From Phyllobacteriaceae bacterium (GTDB lineage Bacteria > Pseudomonadota > Alphaproteobacteria > Rhizobiales > Rhizobiaceae), in the NCBI GenBank assembly GCA_016711085.1, contig JADJTR010000012.1, positions 496,001 to 560,000 of the forward strand: a stretch of DNA of 64,000 nt, given 5' to 3'. Each line of letters begins with the position of its first letter. Within the stretch, counting starts at the first letter, position 1. The notes beneath the pieces were generated by a model that did not search any database, was not told the origin of the DNA, and worked only from the letters and a program-made list of their open reading frames with translations. The translations under genes and the position numbers were made by a program. This document shows positions 58,101 through 64,000 of the stretch, in pieces.

Positions 58101-58904
58101 ATGGCCAAATACACAGAACCTGCCTTTGGATTGAAATCTTTCAACTGTCCGCACTGCGGGGCGCTGGCTAGTCAGGTTTGGTACACAACTGGCGCTGTTC
58201 GTGTAGGTGACGCAGGAATACCACACCTCGTTGATCGTGAAGTTCTAGATCGTATTGAAGCGCTCATAGAGAGAAGTAATGGCGAGGAGCTAGTGAATTG
58301 GGTTGGATTGAGAGACGAATCGCTAAGAGAGTATAACGAAGAGGTATTTTTCGAAATACCCGACAAAACGAGAGAATATAAAAGAATAATTCGTAATATA
58401 CACATTAGTGAATGTTATCGTTGTGAGAAATTATCTATTTGGTCTCATTGTGATTTATTATATCCTCTAAGTAACTTTGAGCATGAGCCGAATGAAGATT
58501 TATCCGCAGAAATACAAAAAGATTTTAGAGAAGCATCGAAAATTGTAAATCTATCACCCCGTGATGCCGCGGCTCTTTTGCGTCTCTGTATACAGAAGCT
58601 TTGCAGACAAGTTGGTGAGCGTGGCAAAGACGTAAATACAGATATTGGAAATCTAGTTCGGAAAGGACTGGATACAAAAATTCAAAAAGCATTAGATATA
58701 GTTCGAGTTACCGGAAACAATTCTGTTCATCCTGGGCAAATAGATTTAGAGGACGATAAGCAGATCGCCGTCGAGCTTTTTTCATTGGTAAATATCATCG
58801 CTGACGCAATAATAAGTCAGCCTAAGAAAATCGATGCTATGTATGCATCGCTGCCGGAAGGCGCACGCAAGAAAATTGAAGATCGAGATAAGAAAAGAGA
58901 ATAA
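58101..58904 (+). CDS. DUF4145 (HEPN-like) protein with zinc-ribbon start
   Basis: 267 residues from ATG 58101. Zinc ribbon CPHCG...CYRC with four cysteines, then the DUF4145 helical region (RDAAALLRLCIQKLCRQVGERGKDVNTDIGNLVRKGLDTKIQKALDIVRVTGNNSVHPG). DUF4145 is a HEPN-superfamily domain frequent in defence and restriction loci. AT-rich codons, unlike the neighbours to the left. Followed by another HEPN-like gene 11 bases later. Confidence 0.8.
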   Translation: MAKYTEPAFGLKSFNCPHCGALASQVWYTTGAVRVGDAGIPHLVDREVLDRIEALIERSNGEELVNWVGLRDESLREYNEEVFFEIPDKTREYKRIIRNIHISECYRCEKLSIWSHCDLLYPLSNFEHEPNEDLSAEIQKDFREASKIVNLSPRDAAALLRLCIQKLCRQVGERGKDVNTDIGNLVRKGLDTKIQKALDIVRVTGNNSVHPGQIDLEDDKQIAVELFSLVNIIADAIISQPKKIDAMYASLPEGARKKIEDRDKKRE

Positions 58905-58915
58905 GAAGTAAGAAT

Positions 58916-59407
58916 ATGATAAAATCCATAAATACTGATGCCGCGTTCAGGCTTCCAAAAGATGGTGATGTGTTATTCAAAATATTCTCAAGGTTGGAGT
59001 TTTCGTTGAAAGAAAACGGCTTCTGTCGAATCATGGAAAAGAACGGGAAGCCATCGGGAAATTTCTATGTTGATTGGAATCGTTATGCGAAAGAGTGTCT
59101 TTCTGGTAAATTTTACGATGAAGTGATTAGCACATCAATTGCTGAGACGATAATTACCAATCCGCCAAGCAAGCAAGTGTGTTGGGGCCATAGCTTGGAT
59201 TGGAAAAAAAATATAAAGTCACCAAGTAATTCTCAAGAGCTAATTGGTGCGGTATGTCGAATTAGAAACAATTTATTTCATGGAGGAAAATCCGGAGACG
59301 TTGATCATGATAGAAATGACAACTTAGTAAGAGAAGGCATCCAAGTGTTGCTTCTATCATTGGTATATTGCGAAAACGTTAGGCATGTATTCGAGGGAAA
59401 TTATTGA
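58916..59407 (+). CDS. HEPN-domain protein, putative ribonuclease
   Basis: 163 residues from ATG 58916. Helical, with RIRNNLFHGGKSGD near the C-terminus: the RNxxxH (Rx4H) HEPN catalytic motif, then ENVRHVFEG. HEPN RNases act as toxins or abortive-infection effectors. It forms a two-gene unit with the DUF4145 protein; no nucleotidyltransferase antitoxin is present. The 3' end overlaps the integrase gene by 29 bases on the opposite strand. Confidence 0.68.
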   Translation: MIKSINTDAAFRLPKDGDVLFKIFSRLEFSLKENGFCRIMEKNGKPSGNFYVDWNRYAKECLSGKFYDEVISTSIAETIITNPPSKQVCWGHSLDWKKNIKSPSNSQELIGAVCRIRNNLFHGGKSGDVDHDRNDNLVREGIQVLLLSLVYCENVRHVFEGNY

Positions 59408-60506
59408 GCGAAGATAAATAATTGTCCATTGCGCACATTGCGCCGAGCATCTCCGCAGAATACGAATACCGATTATACACGGCCGCAACTCCGCTTACCG
59501 TCCCGGATACGTGGTTGAGTATTCGCTCCGTCACATGGATTGGCGCGCCGGTCTCTGCCAATTTCGATGAGAACGTTCGTCGCAGATCATGGAGCACGTA
59601 GGGCTCAATACCTAGCGGTTCGTCGAACACACGCTTCGATTTGGCCCAGCCGTTGTACGGGCAATCATCGGAGGTGCGCGATGGGAAGAAGTGGTCGGTG
59701 CCGCCGGGGAGGCTATCGAGAATCGCCTTAGCCTTTGGCCCGAGCGGCACCCGGTGTTCACGCTTGTTCTTGGTGAACCCGGCCGGGAACACGATCATGT
59801 CGTCCTTGATCCAACTACGGCGCAGTGAACCGATCTCACTGCGGCGTTGCCCGGTCAGGATGAGGAGCTGCACGATAGGGCCGAACGGATACGGGAACTC
59901 CGCCGCTCGTTGCCAGACCCGCCGCAACTCATCGTCGGTGAGTACGCGGCTCCGAGCGGTTTTCTTGAAGGACACTGGCGGAACCGGCGAGTCTTCAATG
60001 AGGCCGTGACGAACGCACCAGTTCATCATGATTCGGATCGCCACAAACGCATGGTGCTGTTCGGTCGGCGTTTTCTGCAGGCCCTCAACAATCCGCATCA
60101 CCTCGGATCGTTTGATGTCTCCCATGCCCTTGGTAAAGGGGAAATGCCGCACAAGGAGACGCTGGTATTCGGCAATGGTGCGGGGCTTGGTATGCGCCGC
60201 CCGGTCGCCGAGAAAGCGCTCCAGTGCCTTCGGGAAGGGCACCGGCAAGGCGGTGGCGGTATGGGGGTCGAAAGTGGCGACCTCGCTCTGTATCTGCTTG
60301 GCGGCGATCCGGGCGTCTTTGAGAGATATAGCCGGATACCGGCCAATGGTCTTCCGCTTCCGCCCCTTCCCGTACATGACCACGAACGACTTGCTCCCGC
60401 CTTGGGAGACGCGCACGCCGAACCCCGGCAAGGCGTCGTCGTAGTACGTGATCTGCCCTGAAGTGGGGGGCTTCAGTTTGCCAACGGAAAGGTCGGTCAG
60501 GCTCAT
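59379..60506 (-). CDS. int: tyrosine integrase (P4-like, DUF4102)
   Basis: 375 residues. N-terminal DUF4102 (LSVGKLKPPTSGQITYYDDALPGFGVRVS), SAM-like core-binding domain, then catalytic domain with TGQRRSEIGSLR (Arg), HDLRRTFSSKL (His-x-x-Arg) and LNHVSGTVSGVAAVYNRYSY (His and the Tyr nucleophile). Typical enzyme for integration in tRNA 3' ends. The gene is next to the right attachment site and drives this island. Confidence 0.92.
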   Translation of the reverse strand: MSLTDLSVGKLKPPTSGQITYYDDALPGFGVRVSQGGSKSFVVMYGKGRKRKTIGRYPAISLKDARIAAKQIQSEVATFDPHTATALPVPFPKALERFLGDRAAHTKPRTIAEYQRLLVRHFPFTKGMGDIKRSEVMRIVEGLQKTPTEQHHAFVAIRIMMNWCVRHGLIEDSPVPPVSFKKTARSRVLTDDELRRVWQRAAEFPYPFGPIVQLLILTGQRRSEIGSLRRSWIKDDMIVFPAGFTKNKREHRVPLGPKAKAILDSLPGGTDHFFPSRTSDDCPYNGWAKSKRVFDEPLGIEPYVLHDLRRTFSSKLAETGAPIHVTERILNHVSGTVSGVAAVYNRYSYSAEMLGAMCAMDNYLSSLNNFPRIHA

Positions 60507-60638
60507 CTTAGGCTCTCAAATCGCGAGACTAACAGGGGTACGGGGTGAAACGCCATGTGCCCCTTATAGCAGATAACATATTGTTTTCAATTCGATTGTT
60601 GTTCCGGCAAGAGCAGCTATGAGCAGCCTGGAAAGCAA

Positions 60639-60683
60639 ACTCTGACTCCGCTAGTCTTGGTTCGAATCCAGGTCCCCCAGCCA
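60639..60683 (+). repeat. attR (45-bp direct repeat)
   Basis: Exact copy of 48825-48869, 133 bases outside the integrase start. Only the 3' part of tRNA-Gln is duplicated here; it lacks the promoter and 5' half and is not a functional tRNA. Confidence 0.93.
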
Positions 60684-60929
60684 GCCACTTTCCTGCAAAA
60701 CCGGCATTCCTGAGCGCGCGGCGATTGCCACGGGTTTTCCGTGGCTTGGCGGCGTGTGAGACGCGTGAGCGTTAGCCGGTGCGCCCGTCTCAGGTCCGTT
60801 TAGGGCCAATTCCGGGTCGGAGTCTCAACGGGCGGGTTTGCGACGAACGCTCGCGGGTTAGGCGATGCACGGCGCGATGCGGAGTGGCGTCAAGGAAGCC
60901 GGCGTCGGCTGTCTCGCAAGCTGAAAGCT

Positions 60930-61027
60930 GGGTTTATGCCATGTCGCTTCCGAAATCCCGGCCTTGCGGCAAACCTCGCCGACAGCCGTTCCATCCTCGA
61001 CGGATTTCAAAACAAGGACGGTCCGCG
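60930..61027 (-). pseudogene. IS3-family transposase OrfA remnant
   Basis: Reverse-strand reading TVLVLKSVEDGTAVGEVCRKAGISEATWHK matches the helix-turn-helix of IS3-family OrfA (IS407-like), after which the sequence diverges. No OrfB or inverted repeats found. Lies in the 562-base stretch between attR and the hydrolase (60684-61245), the remainder of which holds no gene I can support. Confidence 0.7.
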
Positions 61028-61245
61028 CCTGGGAAATCCCCGATGCCTTTCCGGTGCTTTCCTTCTCCCGATTGCGAAATCAAGGGTGGAAAAATCCAGC
61101 CCGAAACAACCGGATTCGGCGGGGCAGGTCACGCCGGATCCCGGCATCCTTGCCAAAGTCGTCTGACCCCGTCTTTGCCAACAACCTGGTCCACTCACCC
61201 AACTGGCGCCGCCATGACGCCGGGGAAATCCGCATCCAGAGCGCA

Positions 61246-62076
61246 TCAGGTGGCAAGAAACCGGCGCAACACGTCGATCTCGATGTCGCTCGCCAGCGTC
61301 GGCGCATGGCCGAAACCGTTGAATTCGACAATGAGCGGACGCGGCCCGCGCCGCGCCATATCCTCGGCGACCGCCCGCGGCAGCACGTCGGATTCGGCGC
61401 CGCGCAGCAGCATCGTTTTCGCCGTCACCGCGTCCCAGTCCGGCCAGCAGTCGAGATCGGCCCGGTGCAACGTGAACTGGGTGACGATCCGGGGATCGTA
61501 ATGGACCGTGACCTTGCCCGAATCGGTGCGCCGCGCCGAGGTTTCGGACAGCCGACGCCAGAAGGCCGCGCTGTTGTTTCCGAATGGCTTGTAGTTCGTC
61601 CTGAACCACGCCTCCAGTTCGCCCATCGTGTCAAAGATCGGCGGCGCGCCGACATAGGCGGCAATGCGACTCACCGCGTTTTCGGGAATGGACGGGCCGA
61701 TGTCGTTGACGACGAGATGGCTGATACGCGATTTCAGGACGCCCGCCGCCAGCGTCACGCCGAGAAGCCCGCCCATCGAGGTGCCGACCCAGCGCAGCCG
61801 GTCGATGCCGAAATGATCGAGAATGGCCAACGCATCGTCGCCATAGGCCGAGTAGGAATAGCCGATAGCCGCGTCGTCGGCCCATGACGACAGGCCTCGG
61901 CCGCGCGTATCGGGGCAAATGACGTGGTAGTCCGCCGATAGCGCTTCGGCGGCTTCGTCGAAATCGCGGCCGGTGCGCGCCAGTCCGTGCCACATGACAA
62001 GCGCGGAGCGACCCCGCTCGCCCCATTCGCTGACATGGAGTTCGTGGTCGCCGGCGCGGACATAGGTCGAGCGCAT
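61246..62076 (-). CDS. alpha/beta hydrolase
   Basis: 276 residues, ATG 62076 sharing a base with the livM stop (TGATG). Contains the oxyanion-hole region MWHGLARTGRDF, nucleophile elbow WVGTSMGGLLG, acid region LLRGAESDVLP and the catalytic His in FNGFGHAPTL. Probably an esterase or amidase. Being part of a branched-chain amino-acid/amide-like ABC operon, it may release the transporter's substrate from an ester or amide, but this is a guess. Confidence 0.83.
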   Translation of the reverse strand: MRSTYVRAGDHELHVSEWGERGRSALVMWHGLARTGRDFDEAAEALSADYHVICPDTRGRGLSSWADDAAIGYSYSAYGDDALAILDHFGIDRLRWVGTSMGGLLGVTLAAGVLKSRISHLVVNDIGPSIPENAVSRIAAYVGAPPIFDTMGELEAWFRTNYKPFGNNSAAFWRRLSETSARRTDSGKVTVHYDPRIVTQFTLHRADLDCWPDWDAVTAKTMLLRGAESDVLPRAVAEDMARRGPRPLIVEFNGFGHAPTLASDIEIDVLRRFLAT

Positions 62077-63167
62077 CAGTGCGTTCCCTTTTTCATGAGC
62101 GTTCCCGCGACACCGGCCGGGAAAAAATAGACAAGCAGGATGAACAGGATGCCGAGCCAGAACAGCCAGCGATCCGGGTTGAGCAATTGCGGCAGGACCG
62201 GAATGGCGGCGGTCGCCTCGGCCGCCGCGCCCATCAGATCCTTCAGGTAGAATTGGGCCAGGCTCATCACCGTCACGCCGATCACCGCTCCGGTCATCGT
62301 GCCCATGCCGCCGATGACCACCATCAGCAGGATGTCGATCATGATGGCGAAGGATAATGTCGTCTCCGGGCCGGTATAGCGCAGCCAAACCGCCCAGACG
62401 ACGCCGGCGCACGCGGCGATGACGGCGGCGATGACGAACACCGCCGTCCGGTAGGCGACGACCCGGTAGCCGATTGCTTCTGCGCGGATTTCGTTCTCTC
62501 GCACGGCTTCCAGCACGGCGCCAAGCGGCGAGCGGATAATGCGGTAGAGCGCCGCGAACAGGACAAGGCAGGTGAGGAAAACGAAATAGTAGGCCGCGAT
62601 CTTGCCGTCCATGCGCACCCCGAACCATTTGGCCGCCTTGCCGTCGGCGCCGGTGAACAGGATCGTCGCCGGCGTCAGCAATTTCGGTGCGACGTAGACG
62701 AGGCCGTCCTCGCCATTGGTGATCGCCGACAATTGCGAGGCGAGCACCAGCATGACCGACGCGGCGGCAAGCGTGACCATGGCGAAGAAAATCGCTTTCA
62801 CCCTGAGCGACAGCACGCCGATCAGCGCCGCCAGCGCGGCGGCCGCGACAATGCCCGCGCCGCCGCCGACAAGCACCGCGGACCAGCCCGGGCCCCACTG
62901 CTTCAGCGCGATAGCGGCGCCATAGGCGCCAAGCCCGAAAAACATGGTGTGGGCGAAGGAGACGATGCCGGTATAGCCGATCAGCAGGTCGTAGCTCGCC
63001 ACCAGCACGATGAAGACGCAGATACGCGCGGCCACCTGCTGGCTGCGCACGTCGCCGAACAGGAACGGCGCGAAGGCGAGAATGAGACCGATCGCCGCCG
63101 CGATGGCGTAAACCGCCAGCCGGCCGTTGCGGGCCCTGTCGGGAAGGGATGGTCCGTTCGCGCCCAT
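62076..63167 (-). CDS. livM: branched-chain amino-acid-type ABC permease LivM
   Basis: 363 residues, about ten membrane helices, with the LivM signature GYTGIVSFAHTMFFGLGAYGAA near residue 65 and the EAA-like loop ENEIRAEAIGYRVVAYRT. With LivH it forms the membrane channel of a LivFGHM-type importer. Substrate (amino acids, amides, urea or aromatic acids) is unknown. Start ATG 63167; it lies 10 bases after livH and overlaps the hydrolase. Confidence 0.87.
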   Translation of the reverse strand: MGANGPSLPDRARNGRLAVYAIAAAIGLILAFAPFLFGDVRSQQVAARICVFIVLVASYDLLIGYTGIVSFAHTMFFGLGAYGAAIALKQWGPGWSAVLVGGGAGIVAAAALAALIGVLSLRVKAIFFAMVTLAAASVMLVLASQLSAITNGEDGLVYVAPKLLTPATILFTGADGKAAKWFGVRMDGKIAAYYFVFLTCLVLFAALYRIIRSPLGAVLEAVRENEIRAEAIGYRVVAYRTAVFVIAAVIAACAGVVWAVWLRYTGPETTLSFAIMIDILLMVVIGGMGTMTGAVIGVTVMSLAQFYLKDLMGAAAEATAAIPVLPQLLNPDRWLFWLGILFILLVYFFPAGVAGTLMKKGTH

Positions 63168-63177
63168 GCTCGCCTCC

Positions 63178-64000
63178 CTACCGCTTGACCGCCGGCAACA
63201 AGCCGTTTGGACGCCACATCAGGATCGCCAGCATCAACAGCATGTTGGAGGCCAGCGACAGCTTGGGAAACAGGAAGGCGACATAGTTGCCGAGCAGCCC
63301 GACCATCAGGGCGCCGACCAACGAACCCTGAATGGATCCGAGTCCGCCAATGATCACGACGATGAAGACGAGAACCAGCATTTCGCCGCCAAGCGTCGCC
63401 GAGATCAGGCCCTGGTAGCCGGCCCACATCGCGCCCCCGACCGCGGCGAGCGCAGAACCGGCCATGAAGACGGCGATGAACAGCCGGTCGACACGGTAAC
63501 CGAGCGCCTCGACCATCTCGCGGTTCTCGACGCCGGCGCGGATGAGCAGGCCGATCCGCGTGCGGTTCAACATCAGATGCAACGCCACATAGGCGGCGAG
63601 CCCGAGGCCGAAGGCGAACAGACGATAGATTTCAATCGCCACGTCTCCGAGGATGATCGACCCGGTGAGCAGCGCCGGCCGCGGCACCGCGACCGGGCTG
63701 CCGCCCCAGATGGCGAGGACGATCTGTTCGGCGACAATCAACGCGCCCATGGTGATGAGGATCTGGCGCAGATGATCGCGATAGACCGGCCGCACGATCA
63801 CGCGCTCGAACAGATAGCCGGCCGCGAGGCCGAACAGCGCCGCCGCGCCGATCGCCGCGCCGAGCGCCATCAGGTTCAGGGTCAGCGACGGCGCGCCGAC
63901 CCAGCCGCCGAGCGCGGCGAGCGTGCTTGCCGCGATGAACGCGCCGAAGGTGACAAACGCGGAATGGCCGAAATTGAGCACATCCATCAGGCCGAAGATC
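63178..64000 (-). CDS. livH: branched-chain amino-acid-type ABC permease LivH (5' end outside window)
   Basis: 273 residues visible, entering from the right edge at IFGLMDVLNFGHSAFVTFGAF, the typical LivH start region, and continuing through ENREMVEALGYRVDRLF and IIGGLGSIQGSLVGAL. Eight or more helices. Partner of LivM in the importer; the rest of the operon (binding protein, ATPases) should lie further right. Confidence 0.88.
   Translation of the reverse strand, partial: IFGLMDVLNFGHSAFVTFGAFIAASTLAALGGWVGAPSLTLNLMALGAAIGAAALFGLAAGYLFERVIVRPVYRDHLRQILITMGALIVAEQIVLAIWGGSPVAVPRPALLTGSIILGDVAIEIYRLFAFGLGLAAYVALHLMLNRTRIGLLIRAGVENREMVEALGYRVDRLFIAVFMAGSALAAVGGAMWAGYQGLISATLGGEMLVLVFIVVIIGGLGSIQGSLVGALMVGLLGNYVAFLFPKLSLASNMLLMLAILMWRPNGLLPAVKR

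Larger units (their letters stand above)
48825..60683. mobile_element. tRNA-Gln-integrated genomic island with defence and transfer genes
   Basis: About 11.9 kb between perfect 45-bp repeats. The tyrosine integrase lies just inside the right end and reads toward the island interior. Contents: UvrD-like helicase and OLD nuclease, large serine recombinase plus coupled small ORF, TraG-like ATPase, HTH, RuvC-like and DUF3768 genes, two HEPN-like genes. Base composition differs by segment: very AT-rich for the helicase/nuclease (49.2-53.1 kb) and for the HEPN genes (58.1-59.4 kb), GC-rich for 53.4-58.0 kb. The element therefore appears to be a composite of several transfers. Confidence 0.85.

Noticed and set aside
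60639..60683. Second tRNA-Gln
   Set aside because: Only the 3' 45 bases are present; no D-arm, no 5' acceptor strand. It is the attachment repeat.

Overview
The window looks like a chromosomal segment of a high-GC alphaproteobacterium, most likely of the Rhizobiales (Hyphomicrobiales) type. Supporting evidence: a BacA/SbmA-family peptide transporter, a guaB ... rsmB ... guaA neighbourhood with MAPEG genes, a divergent katG/oxyR pair, and an alphaproteobacterial style of rlmE-ppx operon. I do not name a genus.

Layout. 1-9.0 kb: end of an NnrU gene, a block of G/C homopolymer sequence, a polysaccharide deacetylase, sbmA/bacA, an ArsR-controlled operon, a MAPEG gene, a PIN-domain toxin-antitoxin pair, and a flavin oxidoreductase/Ldh2 pair. 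9.0-17.3 kb: a TPR protein and an AAA+ ATPase, divergent from a small ORF, a (frameshifted) YcaO enzyme, a BTAD/TPR regulator, and an animal-type haem peroxidase with a small partner. 17.7-31.3 kb: guaA, octaheme cytochrome plus cytochrome b, an MTA/SAH nucleosidase, a radical-SAM/SPASM peptide-maturase cluster, a thioesterase, TspO, rsmB, a damaged 1-Cys peroxiredoxin and katG. 31.3-48.6 kb: oxyR, MAPEG, a bactofilin-like membrane protein, three tandem paralogous membrane proteins behind guaB, a MNT/HEPN pair with an in-frame stop, a DUF898/M48 protease operon, a mosaic lipase cassette with a 90-bp repeat, a CMD/AhpD protein, a HxlR/zinc-independent oxidoreductase pair, an MFS exporter, rlmE and ppx. 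48.8-60.7 kb: an island integrated into the 3' half of tRNA-Gln(CTG), bounded by perfect 45-bp repeats. It carries a Gabija-like OLD nuclease/UvrD helicase pair, a large serine recombinase with a 48-aa upstream ORF, a TraG/VirD4-like ATPase, an HTH/RuvC-like/DUF3768 group, two HEPN-like genes and a tyrosine integrase. 60.7-64 kb: an IS3 remnant, an alpha/beta hydrolase and livM/livH.

The two clusters most likely to hold undescribed biology are the radical-SAM locus (putative 121-aa substrate, perfect hairpin, RRE-bearing maturase, acyltransferase-like protein; 22.6-25.3 kb) and the YcaO/BTAD/haem-peroxidase neighbourhood (11.5-17.3 kb). The mosaic lipase cassette and the island's HEPN genes come next.

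Sequence-quality caution. Single-base indels, several of them in homopolymers, break or locally scramble many conserved genes, including the housekeeping genes guaA and guaB. Three stretches are G/C homopolymer noise, one of them inside a recognisable peroxiredoxin. Most frameshifts in the high-GC backbone are therefore better read as consensus errors than as real pseudogenes. Positions of all of them are given below.
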